Assembly: GCA_018825305.1 (NCBI GenBank)
Contig: JAHJEO010000024.1
Location: 124,001-188,000 of the forward strand
Length of the DNA stretch: 64,000 nt
Source of the DNA: Gammaproteobacteria bacterium
GTDB lineage: Bacteria > Pseudomonadota > Gammaproteobacteria > Burkholderiales > Rhodocyclaceae
Direction of reading: 5' to 3'
The notes beneath the pieces are model-generated. The model ran no database searches. It was given only the letters and a program-made list of their open reading frames with translations, and was not told the origin of the DNA. Both the position numbers and the translations under genes were made by a program. Shown here one piece after another: positions 46,760-56,157 of this stretch; position 1 is the stretch's first letter, and every line of letters begins with the position of its first letter.

Positions 46760-49700
46760 ATGAACATGGCAACTGAACTGGACATCGGCCCGCTGACCTG
46801 GGTCAAGGGTGAAATCGACCTCGCGCTCGAGCGCGCGGGCGAAGCACTTGGCCAGTTTTCCACCAGCCAGGATGCGGCGCTGATTACCCAGGCCCGCAAT
46901 CAACTGCGTCAGGCGCGCGGGGCGCTGACCATCGTCGGCCTTGACGGCGTAACCCAATTCGCCGAGACACTGGAAACATTGCTCGCCAATTGCGAGGACG
47001 GATCGCTTGCTGCCTCACCACAGGTAACGGAGGCAGCACGCAAGGGCCTCGCCGCGATCCGCCACTATCTCGACGACCTGGTCGATGGCCATTCCGATCA
47101 GGCATTGCGCCTGTTCGCGCCTTACCGCGAACTCGCCGTGGCGCGTGGCCTGCCCGAACCCGAACCGTCGGAACTGTTCTTTCCCGACCTGACGCTGCGT
47201 CCGCCGCGGCGCGAGAAGGAACCCGCAGCGCTCGCTGCCGCAGCGCTGGAAGCGCGCCTGAAGGCCGCGCGCCTCGGCTTCCAGCGTGGCCTGCTCAAGT
47301 GGCTCAAGCAAGACCCGCGCGGCGCGGCCGAAATGCGCAGCGCCGTCGCCATGATCGAAATGACCCAGGTGCAACCAGCCAGCCGCGCCTTCTGGTGGGT
47401 CGCCATGGCCTTCTTCGACGCCCTCGCTGGCGGCGGCATCGAGGCCAGCGCCAGCATCAAGAAATTGTGCGGGCGAATCGAGGCGCAGTCGCGCAAGGCA
47501 CTCCAGGGGTCCGGCACCGTCGCCGACCGCCTGATGCGTGACGTGCTTTATCACGTCGCTCGAGCCCCTCGCGGGACCGATCATCTCGAATGCGTGCGCG
47601 CCGCCTACCGTCTTGAAGGCCTGATCCCGCAAGTCGGCGAATCGCAGGACATCACGCCTCTCAAACCGGTGCTGCGGGCCAGTCGCGACCTGCTGGCGAC
47701 GGCCAAGGATCACTGGAACCGCTACTGCGCCGGCACCACCGCGGCCCTGGCACAGTTCCGCGACGGCACCGCCCAGCTGGTGGGACGTATCGGGCAGCTC
47801 GGCCAGCCCGAAGTGTCGCGCCTGGCCGCAGCGATTCAGGAAACCGCCGATGGCCTGGCCACCGCGCCCGCAGGCCAGGGTGACGCCGCCGCACTCGAAT
47901 TGGCCACGGCGTTGCTGCTGCTTGAGGGTGCGCTTGAGCACTTTCCCGAGGTCGGGACCGAATTCGGCCACCAGGTCGATACCGTCGCCGAACGCTTGTC
48001 CGCCCTGCTGCGCGGAGAAACCTTGTCGGCACTGGAGATTCCGCAACTCGACGAAATCTCGCGGCGGGCCCAGGAACGGCTGCTCATGCACCAGGTGGCC
48101 AAGGAAATCCTGGTCAGCCTCGCGGTGGTGGAGCAGACGCTTGACGGTTTCTTCCGCAATCCGGCGCAGCGCGCGGAACTGACTCAACTGACCAAGCCGC
48201 TGATCCAGATCACGGGTGCGCTCACGGTACTCGGCCAGGATCGCGCCGTCGAAGTGCTGCGTGAGTGCGAAACCCGCATCGCCACCTTCCGCGACGAAAT
48301 GTACATGCCGCAGCAGAAGGACTTCGAGGAAGTCGCAGCCAAGCTGTCCGGCCTTGGCTTCTTCGTCGAAAAGCTGCAGTTCGGTCCGGCCGACATCGAC
48401 GCCATTCTCAATCCCGCTCCCACCACTCCCTCACCCGGGGAGGAGGCGGCACCGAGCGTGGAGCAGGAGATCGACAAGGCGCTGACCCATACGCAGATAC
48501 TCGCTGCCCAGTTGAAGGCCGCGCCGCTGGAGGCGCAGGACAAGCTGCGCGAGGAACTCAAGCACAATCTCGAGTCCCTGCGCGACGATGCCAATCTCAT
48601 CGCCGACAGCGGGCTGGCGGAGCAGGCGGGCGCTGCCATCGAGGCCATCGAGGCGGCGCAGTCGCCCGCGGCCGTGGAGGCTGCCATCGAGAAAGTCTCT
48701 CCGGCGGCACCGGCTGTGGCCGAACCCAGCAGCGAAGCCAGCAGCGCCGAGGTCGATGCCGAACTTCTCGCCATCTTCCTCGAAGAAGCGCACGAAGTGC
48801 TGGCCGCCATCGCCGCCAATCTGCCGCAACTCGCCAGCCAGCCGCATGATCGCGAAACGCTGACCACGATGCGCCGCAGCTTCCATACCCTCAAGGGCAG
48901 CGGTCGCATGGTCGGCCTCACCGACCTGGGCGAGGCTGCCTGGGCGATCGAGCAGACGCTCAACAAGTGGCTGCAGCAGGAGCAGGCCGTCACGCCGCCG
49001 CTGCTGGAACTGCTCGAAGCCGCGCACGCCCTGTTCAATGACTGGGTGATCCAGCTCGAAGCCGGCGGTGGCACTTGGTACGACGCCACCGCCCTCATCG
49101 CCCGGAGCGAAGGCCTGCGCAGCGAGGCGGAGGCGCCGGTGGCGCCCGAATTGCCGCTCGAACCGGTCGGCACAGACGAAGAAGTTTCATTGCCCGCCTT
49201 GGTAGCCGTATCGGAAGACGCGGCGCCATCGTTGATCGAAGCGCTCGACGAAATCGCTCCGCTCACCGCCGAACCGGATGAAGGCGAGGCAGTGGTGCAG
49301 CCCCTCGAACTGCCGCCCGAAGTGCCCGTTGCAGCACCCTCCGAGCCGCTCACCGAAGTACCGGCCACCGAGACGGTGATGGTGGGCGACCGCGAATTCG
49401 AGAAGACGCTTTACGAACTTTATCTCGCCGAAGCGCGTGATCATGTGGCCCACTTGCAGGCAGGGCTGGAGGCCGGCAACGACATCAGCCATGAATTGCT
49501 GCGCGTCGCCCATACCCTGGCCGGAAGTTCTGCCACCACGGGCCTGCGCGCGGTGCAGGGCGTCGCCCATGCGCTGGAACTCGCCTTCGAGCGATTCCTG
49601 ATTGCCGGCGTTGCTCCCGACGAGTCGCAGCGGATGCTGCTCGCCCGCGGCGTCGGAGCACTTGAAGGCATGGTCGGCGCCATCGCCGAGCGGCGCCTGC

Positions 49701-52213
49701 CATCGACCGAGGCCGGCCTGTCAGCCGAACTCGACGGCTTGGCTCCGCCTGTCCCGGCAGAAGAGGCCGAGGAAACGGCCGCCGAATCGGGCGACGAGGT
49801 CGGCATATTCAAACTGCCATCGCTGGAAGCGCCACAGGTGCCCCCGGCCGGCGAGGTCGCCGCAGCGGTGCCGGAAGCGCCTGCCGCCATGGAAGAGACT
49901 GCCGAGGAAATACCGGAGGCAAGCGACGAGGACGAGGAACGACGGCAGTCGCGGCTGCGCGACGAACTCGACCCGCAATTGCTGCCCTTCTTCCTCGAAG
50001 AATCCCAGGACCTGATGCGCGATATCGGTGCCGAACTGCGCAACTGGCGCGAGCGGCCCGCCGACGTCGAAATCTCCCAGCAGTTGCTGCGCTTGCTGCA
50101 TACGCTGAAAGGCAGCGCGCGCATGGCCGGCGCCATGAGCATCGGCGAGATCGTGCATGGCCTTGAAACGCGAATTGAGGTTTCGAGCGACATAACGCCG
50201 GCATTCCTCGACGAGGCCGAAGCCTCCTACGACCGCAGCGCGATGCTGATCGACAAGTTGCGCCGCTTCGGCAACGTCGATGCCATCGACGCCGCAGCCG
50301 CCCACGAGGCCGGAGCAGAGCCGACCGCCGTGGCGCCAGCGCCGACTTTTTCCACCGGCGTTCGCCAGGAATCGGCACCGGCATCCGCCGAGGAGGCTTT
50401 GGCACGTCCGAGCCTGCGCGTACGTGCCGACCTCGTCGACAAACTGGTCAACGAGGCCGGCGAAATTGCCATCGCCCGCGCCCGCATCGAGGGCGAGATG
50501 CGCACCGTCAAGGCAGCGCTGATCGATCTGACCGAGAACGTCATCCGCCTGCGCAGCCAGCTGCGCGAGATCGAGATTCAGGCCGAGTCGCAGATGCAGT
50601 CGCAGCTCGCCGAGGCCCAGGCCCACGACGCCAATTTCGACCCGCTCGAATTCGACCGTTTCACCCGCTTCCAGGAACTGACGCGGATGATGGCGGAGAG
50701 CGTGAACGACGTATCCACCGTGCAGCACAACCTGCTGCGCAACCTCGACCACGCCGACGCAGCGCTGGTGGCACAATCGCGCCTCAACCGCGAATTGTCG
50801 CAGGCCTTGATGAGCGTGCGCATGGTGCCGTTCAGCTCGGTGGCCGAACGCCTCTACCGCGTCGTGCGCCAGACCGCCAAGGAACTCGACAAGCGCGCCA
50901 ACCTCGACATCCGCGGCGGCCAGACCGAACTCGACCGCTCGGTGCTCGAAGCCATGACCGGCCCGATCGAGCACCTGCTGCGCAACGCCGTGGCCCATGG
51001 CCTTGAGGGCCGCGAGGCGCGCGCCAGCAGCGGCAAGCCGGTGATCGGCGAGATACAGCTGACACTGGCTCAGGCCGGCAACGAAGTGCTGATCGAGATG
51101 ACCGACGACGGCGCCGGGCTCGACCTCGCCCGCATACGCGCCAAGGCCGTCGATCGCGGCCTGCTCGGGGCCGACGAAGAGGCGGACGATGCCCACATCA
51201 TGGGCATGATTTTCCAGCCCGGTTTCTCGACCGCCAGCGAAGTCACCGAGGTCGCCGGCCGCGGAGTCGGCATGGACGTGGTCAAGAACGAGACCGCCAG
51301 CCTCGGCGGCCGCGTCGAGATCGAATCCGAAGCCGGGCGCGGCGCCCGCTTCCGCATCTACCTGCCGCTGACGCTGGCGGTGACGCAGGCCGTGCTGATT
51401 CGCTCCGGCAGCCACATCTATGCGATTCCCTCGACCATGGTCGAGCAGGTCAGCGAGATGAAGCCCGAGCCGCTCGCCACCATTCGCGAGCAGGCCGGCA
51501 CCGACTGGCTCGGCAACCACTACCCCTGGCATTACATCACCCGCCTGCTGGGCGACCCGGGCGCCCAGCCGCCAGCGGCGCGGAGGCACTGGCTGATGCT
51601 GCTCAAGAGTGGATCGCAGCGCATCGCGCTGGAGGTCGATGCCCTGCTCGGCAACCAGGAAGTTGTCGTCAAGAACATCGGTCCGCAACTGGCACGGGTC
51701 GTCGGCATCGCCGGCGCCACAGTGCTTGCCGATGGCGAAGTGGCGCTGATCATCAATCCGGTCGCCCTCACCAGCCGCAAGGCCGTGCCCGTGACGCTGA
51801 CCCAGACCACGGTGCAGCGCATCAGCGAAGAGGCCGTCGTCGCAGCGACGCCGACCGTGATGGTGGTCGATGACTCCCTGACGGTGCGCAAGATCACCGG
51901 CCGCCTGCTGGGGCGCGAGGGTTATCACGTCGTAACCGCCAAGGATGGCGTCGATGCCCTCGAACAGCTTTCCGAGCTTGTGCCCGACGTCATGCTGGTC
52001 GACATCGAGATGCCGCGCATGGACGGCTTCGACCTCACCCGCAACGTCCGCGCCGACAAGCGCACGCGCGAAGTGCCGATCATCATGATCACCTCGCGCA
52101 TCGCCGACAAGCATCGCAACTACGCGATGGAAATCGGCGTCAATCACTACCTCGGCAAACCGTACGACGAAGAAGAACTGCTCGGTTTGATTTCCGGTTA
52201 CATCAAGAAATAG
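46760..52213 (+). CDS. chpA: Hybrid histidine kinase ChpA (PilL), CheA-like
   Basis: This 1817-residue kinase of the Pil-Chp system has N-terminal helical, degenerate Hpt-like regions followed by three clear Hpt domains: SFHTLKGSGRMVG (about residue 707), HTLAGSS (about 917) and LLHTLKGSARMAG (about 1113). The CheA core shows dimerisation helices, the N box EHLLRNAVAHGLEG (about 1403) and VAGRGVGMDVVKNE. A CheW-like domain and a C-terminal receiver (MVVDDSLTVRKITGRLL, VDIEMPRMDGFD) follow. It phosphorylates PilG/PilH. Pseudomonas ChpA has more Hpt units (about 2470 residues). An exact 17-mer repeat encodes APAPTFS in the linker after the last Hpt. Confidence 0.95.
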   Translation: MNMATELDIGPLTWVKGEIDLALERAGEALGQFSTSQDAALITQARNQLRQARGALTIVGLDGVTQFAETLETLLANCEDGSLAASPQVTEAARKGLAAIRHYLDDLVDGHSDQALRLFAPYRELAVARGLPEPEPSELFFPDLTLRPPRREKEPAALAAAALEARLKAARLGFQRGLLKWLKQDPRGAAEMRSAVAMIEMTQVQPASRAFWWVAMAFFDALAGGGIEASASIKKLCGRIEAQSRKALQGSGTVADRLMRDVLYHVARAPRGTDHLECVRAAYRLEGLIPQVGESQDITPLKPVLRASRDLLATAKDHWNRYCAGTTAALAQFRDGTAQLVGRIGQLGQPEVSRLAAAIQETADGLATAPAGQGDAAALELATALLLLEGALEHFPEVGTEFGHQVDTVAERLSALLRGETLSALEIPQLDEISRRAQERLLMHQVAKEILVSLAVVEQTLDGFFRNPAQRAELTQLTKPLIQITGALTVLGQDRAVEVLRECETRIATFRDEMYMPQQKDFEEVAAKLSGLGFFVEKLQFGPADIDAILNPAPTTPSPGEEAAPSVEQEIDKALTHTQILAAQLKAAPLEAQDKLREELKHNLESLRDDANLIADSGLAEQAGAAIEAIEAAQSPAAVEAAIEKVSPAAPAVAEPSSEASSAEVDAELLAIFLEEAHEVLAAIAANLPQLASQPHDRETLTTMRRSFHTLKGSGRMVGLTDLGEAAWAIEQTLNKWLQQEQAVTPPLLELLEAAHALFNDWVIQLEAGGGTWYDATALIARSEGLRSEAEAPVAPELPLEPVGTDEEVSLPALVAVSEDAAPSLIEALDEIAPLTAEPDEGEAVVQPLELPPEVPVAAPSEPLTEVPATETVMVGDREFEKTLYELYLAEARDHVAHLQAGLEAGNDISHELLRVAHTLAGSSATTGLRAVQGVAHALELAFERFLIAGVAPDESQRMLLARGVGALEGMVGAIAERRLPSTEAGLSAELDGLAPPVPAEEAEETAAESGDEVGIFKLPSLEAPQVPPAGEVAAAVPEAPAAMEETAEEIPEASDEDEERRQSRLRDELDPQLLPFFLEESQDLMRDIGAELRNWRERPADVEISQQLLRLLHTLKGSARMAGAMSIGEIVHGLETRIEVSSDITPAFLDEAEASYDRSAMLIDKLRRFGNVDAIDAAAAHEAGAEPTAVAPAPTFSTGVRQESAPASAEEALARPSLRVRADLVDKLVNEAGEIAIARARIEGEMRTVKAALIDLTENVIRLRSQLREIEIQAESQMQSQLAEAQAHDANFDPLEFDRFTRFQELTRMMAESVNDVSTVQHNLLRNLDHADAALVAQSRLNRELSQALMSVRMVPFSSVAERLYRVVRQTAKELDKRANLDIRGGQTELDRSVLEAMTGPIEHLLRNAVAHGLEGREARASSGKPVIGEIQLTLAQAGNEVLIEMTDDGAGLDLARIRAKAVDRGLLGADEEADDAHIMGMIFQPGFSTASEVTEVAGRGVGMDVVKNETASLGGRVEIESEAGRGARFRIYLPLTLAVTQAVLIRSGSHIYAIPSTMVEQVSEMKPEPLATIREQAGTDWLGNHYPWHYITRLLGDPGAQPPAARRHWLMLLKSGSQRIALEVDALLGNQEVVVKNIGPQLARVVGIAGATVLADGEVALIINPVALTSRKAVPVTLTQTTVQRISEEAVVAATPTVMVVDDSLTVRKITGRLLGREGYHVVTAKDGVDALEQLSELVPDVMLVDIEMPRMDGFDLTRNVRADKRTREVPIIMITSRIADKHRNYAMEIGVNHYLGKPYDEEELLGLISGYIKK
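50334..50350 (+). repeat. Dispersed 17-mer repeat, exact copy 5 (inside chpA)
   Basis: CGCCAGCGCCGACTTTT with flanks GCCGTGG and TTCC, matching the copy at 14290 over about 27 bases. It encodes PAPTF at about residue 1193, in the linker between the third Hpt domain and the kinase dimerisation helices. Confidence 0.85.
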
Positions 52214-52296
52214 GCATTCCCTCTCCCCCGGGACGGGACAACACGGGTGGCGGACCGGCGAATCGTGGCCGCGGGGAATCGGGATAAAATGAACCC

Positions 52297-52878
52297 GTGA
52301 GCCAAGCCATCGACACCAGCGTCAATCTGACCCATCACTTCCTGATCGCCATGCCGGCCATGGCCGATCCGAACTTCTCGCGCACGCTCACCTACATCTG
52401 CGAACACAACGCCGAGGGCGCGCTGGGCATCGTGGTCAACCGTCCGACCGACATGGACCTGGCGACGCTGTTCGAACGCGTCGACATACCACTGGCCACT
52501 GGCGGCCACGCCTTCAGCGGTCTGCCGGTATATTTCGGCGGGCCGGTGCAGACCGATCGCGGCTTCGTGCTGCATCGGCCGATAGGTAGCTGGCAATCGA
52601 CGCTCAAGGTCGACCACAGCATCGCGCTGACCAGTTCGCGCGACATCCTGCAGTCGATGAGCGAATCCGGCGAACCCGGCGAAGTGCTGGTCACGCTAGG
52701 CTATGCCGGCTGGTCGGCCGGCCAGCTGGAATGGGAGCTGTCGCAGAACGCCTGGCTCACCGTCGCCGCCGACCCGCGCATCCTCTTCGACGTCCCGGCC
52801 GCGGAACGCCTGCCGGCCGCGATGCAGTTGCTTGGCGTCGATTTCGCCTCGCTCTCCGAAGTCGCCGGACATGCCTGA
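52297..52878 (+). CDS. yqgE: YqgE/AlgH family protein (UPF0301)
   Basis: This 193-residue protein of unknown biochemical role belongs to UPF0301; the Pseudomonas AlgH member affects alginate expression. [40 protein letters not shown] is the family N-terminus, and [38 protein letters not shown] and [19 protein letters not shown] follow. The start is GTG at 52297; the ATG at 52289 is out of frame. Its stop overlaps ruvX by eight bases, the classic yqgE-yqgF pairing. Confidence 0.95.
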   Translation: MSQAIDTSVNLTHHFLIAMPAMADPNFSRTLTYICEHNAEGALGIVVNRPTDMDLATLFERVDIPLATGGHAFSGLPVYFGGPVQTDRGFVLHRPIGSWQSTLKVDHSIALTSSRDILQSMSESGEPGEVLVTLGYAGWSAGQLEWELSQNAWLTVAADPRILFDVPAAERLPAAMQLLGVDFASLSEVAGHA

Positions 52879-53308
52879 CGGCACAATCCTGGCGTTCGAC
52901 TTCGGCACTCAACGTATCGGCATCGCTGTCGGCGAAAGCATGCTCGGCAGGGCCAAAGCCCTGGCCACCATCGACTCCCCTGCCAACGACGCGCGCTTCG
53001 CCGCCATCGGCAAGCTGATCGCCGAATGGCAGCCGGCCCGCCTCGTCGTCGGCCTGCCGCTGGCGCTGGATGGCAGCGAGCATGAAATGACGGCGCGCAG
53101 CCGCCGCTTTGCCCACCAGCTCGAAGGCCGCTATCGCCTCCCCGTGGAACTGGTCGACGAGCGCCTGACCTCCGTCGAGGCAGAGCGCAGCGTCAAGCCG
53201 CCACGTAACAGGGGCGACAAATCCGCCAAGGCCCGGATCGACGCCGAGGCTGCCCGCCTCATCCTCCAGGACTGGTTCGAACATGCCAATGCCAACACAC
53301 CTGCCTGA
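52871..53308 (+). CDS. ruvX: Putative pre-16S rRNA nuclease YqgF/RuvX
   Basis: This 145-residue RNase H-fold protein is implicated in 16S rRNA 5' maturation. [17 protein letters not shown] carries the first acidic residue, [25 protein letters not shown] the second region, and [13 protein letters not shown] and [20 protein letters not shown] the last. It overlaps yqgE upstream and pyrR downstream (26 bases), tying it into the pyr operon. Confidence 0.95.
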   Translation: MPDGTILAFDFGTQRIGIAVGESMLGRAKALATIDSPANDARFAAIGKLIAEWQPARLVVGLPLALDGSEHEMTARSRRFAHQLEGRYRLPVELVDERLTSVEAERSVKPPRNRGDKSAKARIDAEAARLILQDWFEHANANTPA

Positions 53309-53789
53309 CGCCGCCGAACTCTGCACGCATCTGGCCGCCGCCATGCGGCCGGAAATCACGCCGCAAACCGCCCTGATCGGCATCCACACCGGCGGCGTCT
53401 GGATCGCCGAATGGCTGCACCGCGAACTCGGCATCCAGCAGCCGCTCGGCAGCATCGATGTCGCCTTCTACCGCGACGACTTCAACCAGCGCGGCCTGCA
53501 CAAGGGCACCAAGGCCTCGAACATTCCTTTCGACGTCGAAGGCGCGCACATCGTCATCGTCGATGACGTGCTCTACACCGGCCGCACCATCCGCGCCGCC
53601 CTCAACGAGCTGTTCGACTACGGCCGGCCGGCGCGGATCGACCTCGCCGTGCTGGTCGATCGCGGCGGCCGCGAACTGCCCATCGCGGCGACCTGGTGCC
53701 CGCAAGCGCTTGCGCTGCCAGCCAGCCAGACCCTGGTGCTGGAGCGCGACGACGCGGCACGGCTTTCCTTGCGGGTGACAGAGAAATGA
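53283..53789 (+). CDS. pyrR: PyrR, pyrimidine regulator/uracil phosphoribosyltransferase
   Basis: This 168-residue PRTase-fold protein has the PRPP motif [20 protein letters not shown] and the upstream [15 protein letters not shown] and FYRDDFNQ segments of PyrR. In Bacillus it is an RNA-binding attenuation regulator; in proteobacteria its regulatory role is less clear and uracil phosphoribosyltransferase activity may matter. It overlaps ruvX (26 bases) and the pyrB start (ATGA). No PyrR-type anti-terminator is obvious upstream. Confidence 0.93.
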   Translation: MPMPTHLPDAAELCTHLAAAMRPEITPQTALIGIHTGGVWIAEWLHRELGIQQPLGSIDVAFYRDDFNQRGLHKGTKASNIPFDVEGAHIVIVDDVLYTGRTIRAALNELFDYGRPARIDLAVLVDRGGRELPIAATWCPQALALPASQTLVLERDDAARLSLRVTEK

Positions 53790-54760
53790 CGCGAAACCCC
53801 CAGCTCAACAAGCACGGCGAACTGCAGCACCTCATCACCCTCGAGGGCCTGTCGCGCGAGATCCTCGCCGCGATCTTCGATACCGCCGAACCCTTCGCCG
53901 AGGTCGCCGAGCGCGAAATCAAGAAGGTGCCGCTGCTGCGTGGCAAGAGCGTATTCAACCTGTTCTTCGAGAACTCGACGCGCACCCGCACCACCTTCGA
54001 GATCGCCGCCAAGCGCCTCTCGGCCGACGTCATCAACCTCAACATCAGCACCTCCTCCGCCTCCAAGGGCGAGTCGCTGCTCGACACCGTCGACAACCTG
54101 GCGGCGATGCAGGCCGACATGTTCGTGGTGCGCCACGCCTCGAGCGGCGCACCCTACCTGATCGCCCAGCACCTCGCCGCCACCGGCCGCGACCACATCC
54201 ACATCGTCAATGCCGGCGACGGCCGCCACGCCCATCCGACGCAGGGCCTGCTCGACATGTACACCATCCGCCACTACAAGAAGGACTTCACGCGGCTGAC
54301 GGTGGCGGTGGTCGGCGACCTGCTGCACTCGCGCGTGGCGCGCTCCCAGATCCACGCCCTGCAGGCGCTGGGCGTGCCGGAAGTGCGGGTCATCGGTCCG
54401 CGCACCCTGTTGCCCACCGGCGTTGTCGAAATGGGCGGACGCGGCAGCCTGCGCGTCTTCCACGACATGCGCGAGGGCCTCAAGGGCGTCGACGTGGTGA
54501 TGATGCTGCGCCTGCAGAACGAGCGCATGGCGGGCGCCCTGCTGCCCAGCCCGCAGGAGTACTTCAAGTACTACGGCCTGACGCCGGAAAAGCTGGCACT
54601 GGCCAAGCCCGACGCCATCGTCATGCATCCGGGGCCGATGAACCGCGGCATCGAGATCGACTCGGCCGTGGCCGACGGCGCCCATTCGGTGATCCTGCCG
54701 CAGGTCACCTTCGGCATCGCGGTACGGATGGCAGTGATGAGCATGCTGGCAGGGAACTGA
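53786..54760 (+). CDS. pyrB: Aspartate carbamoyltransferase catalytic subunit
   Basis: This 324-residue enzyme forms carbamoyl-aspartate in pyrimidine synthesis. [20 protein letters not shown] holds the carbamoyl-phosphate STRT motif, [13 protein letters not shown] the 80s loop, [12 protein letters not shown] the HPTQ motif, and [11 protein letters not shown] the C-terminal signature. The start overlaps the pyrR stop. It is the class whose ATCase assembles with an inactive dihydroorotase homologue, here encoded next. Repeat copy B separates the two. Confidence 0.97.
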   Translation: MTRNPQLNKHGELQHLITLEGLSREILAAIFDTAEPFAEVAEREIKKVPLLRGKSVFNLFFENSTRTRTTFEIAAKRLSADVINLNISTSSASKGESLLDTVDNLAAMQADMFVVRHASSGAPYLIAQHLAATGRDHIHIVNAGDGRHAHPTQGLLDMYTIRHYKKDFTRLTVAVVGDLLHSRVARSQIHALQALGVPEVRVIGPRTLLPTGVVEMGGRGSLRVFHDMREGLKGVDVVMMLRLQNERMAGALLPSPQEYFKYYGLTPEKLALAKPDAIVMHPGPMNRGIEIDSAVADGAHSVILPQVTFGIAVRMAVMSMLAGN

Positions 54761-54762
54761 TT

Positions 54763-54852
54763 ATGGCCCACCACGCTCGCAAACCCAGCTCGCTGCCCCC
54801 CACCGGGGGGCGTTTGCCTCCTTGGGGCGGCCCTGCGGAGGCAAGACCATGA
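54763..54852 (+). repeat. Intercistronic coupling repeat, copy B (pyrB-pyrC')
   Basis: This 90-base element starts two bases after the pyrB stop. Its ATG (54763) encodes 29 residues (MAHHARKPSSLPPTGGR...) and its TGA (54850-54852) overlaps the pyrC' ATG (ATGA). It has CCCCCC-ACC-GGGGGG, then stem TTGCCTCC (54814-54821)/GGAGGCAA (54837-54844) around a TTGGGGCGGCCCTGC loop. GGAGG in the 3' arm is seven bases before the pyrC' ATG and would be its Shine-Dalgarno. Confidence 0.85.
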
Positions 54853-56144
54853 AAATACATATCAAGAACGGCCGCGTCATCGACCCCGCCAACGCCATCG
54901 ACCGTCGTGCCGACGTCTTCATCGCCAAGGGCAAAATAGTCGGCGTTGGCGACACGGCGCCGGCCGACTGGGGTGGCCATGGCGCCAATGCCACCATCGA
55001 CGCGTCCGACTGCATCGTCTGCCCCGGCCTGGTCGACATCGCCGCCCGCCTGCGCGAGCCGGGTTTCGAATACCGGGCCACGCTCGAATCCGAAATGGCT
55101 GCCGCCGTGGCCGGCGGCGTGACGCGGCTGGCCTGCCCGCCGGACACCGACCCGCCGCTCGATGAACCCGGCCTGGTGGAAATGCTGCGCCACCGCGCGC
55201 GGCTGCCGGGCTTCGCCCACGTGCATCCGGTGGGCGCGCTCACCGTGCAATTGAAGGGCGAGCGCCTCACCGAAATGGCCGAGCTGGCCGAGGCCGGCTG
55301 CGTCGCCTTCGGCCAGGCCAACCGTTCCATCGTCGACACCCAGGTGCTGCTGCGCGCGATGCAGTACGCCGCCACCTTCGGCTTTCCGGTGTGGCTGCAG
55401 CCGCAGGACCCCTTCCTCGCCCGCGATGGCGTGGCCCATGACGGCGAGATCGCCGCCCGCCTCGGCCTCGCCGGCATCCCGGTTGCGGCCGAGACCATCG
55501 CCCTGGCCACCATCCTCCATCTGGCCCGCGAAACCGGTGCCCGCGTGCACCTGCGGCGCATTTCCTCGGCCGCCGGGCTGGAGATGATCGTCGCCGCGCG
55601 CGCCGCCGGCATCGGCGTCAGTTGCGACGTCACCATCAACCACATCCACCTCTGCGACGAGGATATCGGCTTCTTCGACCCGCATGCCCGGCTCGATCCG
55701 CCGCTGCGTGCGGCAAGCGATCGCGACGCCCTGCGCGCCGGGCTGGCGTCCGGCGCAATCAATGCGCTCTGTTCCGATCACACCCCGGTCGACGACGATG
55801 CCAAGCAGACGCCATTCGACGAAGCCGAACCCGGCGCGACCGGACTCGAACTGCTGCTGCCGCTGACATTGAAGTGGGCGACCGAACTGAAGCTGCCGCT
55901 GGCCACCGCGCTGGCGCGCGTAACCGCCGACCCGGCACGCATCCTTGGTGTCGGCGGCGGCACGCTCGCCATCGGCACAGCGGCGGACATCTGTGTCTTC
56001 GACCCACAGGCAACCTCCCGCATCAGCCGCGAAACTCTGAAGAGCCAGGGCAAGAACACGCCCTTCCTCGGGCAGGAACTCAAGGGCCGCGTCCGCTGTA
56101 CCCTGATCGAGGGTCACCTCGCCTACGACGGCGCCTTCGCCTGA
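54849..56144 (+). CDS. pyrC: Dihydroorotase-like ATCase partner PyrC' (probably inactive)
   Basis: This 431-residue amidohydrolase-fold protein is of the dihydroorotase type (MKIHIKNGRVIDPANAIDRR, LREPGFEYRATLESEMAAAV, CSDHTPVDDDAKQTPFDEAEPGATGLELLLPL). The metal motif normally reading DxHxH after PGL is here PGLVDIAARLREPG, so both His ligands are missing. That matches the non-catalytic PyrC' that Pseudomonas-type ATCase needs for assembly (family knowledge). An active pyrC must lie elsewhere. The ATG at 54849 overlaps the repeat-B mini-ORF stop. Confidence 0.9.
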   Translation: MKIHIKNGRVIDPANAIDRRADVFIAKGKIVGVGDTAPADWGGHGANATIDASDCIVCPGLVDIAARLREPGFEYRATLESEMAAAVAGGVTRLACPPDTDPPLDEPGLVEMLRHRARLPGFAHVHPVGALTVQLKGERLTEMAELAEAGCVAFGQANRSIVDTQVLLRAMQYAATFGFPVWLQPQDPFLARDGVAHDGEIAARLGLAGIPVAAETIALATILHLARETGARVHLRRISSAAGLEMIVAARAAGIGVSCDVTINHIHLCDEDIGFFDPHARLDPPLRAASDRDALRAGLASGAINALCSDHTPVDDDAKQTPFDEAEPGATGLELLLPLTLKWATELKLPLATALARVTADPARILGVGGGTLAIGTAADICVFDPQATSRISRETLKSQGKNTPFLGQELKGRVRCTLIEGHLAYDGAFA

Positions 56145-56157
56145 CGCCAGCCCGTAG

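Noticed and set aside
50332-50352. The extended 17-mer repeat (GGCGCCAGCGCC then T-run) as a rho-independent terminator
   Set aside because: Only two exact copies (14290 and 50334) have the full dyad, and both lie inside intact genes; the other copies break the stem.
49721-52147. Minus-strand open frame of 808 codons opposite chpA
   Set aside because: Antisense shadow of a GC-rich gene; the composition is His/Val/Asp/Gly-rich with no recognisable domain.
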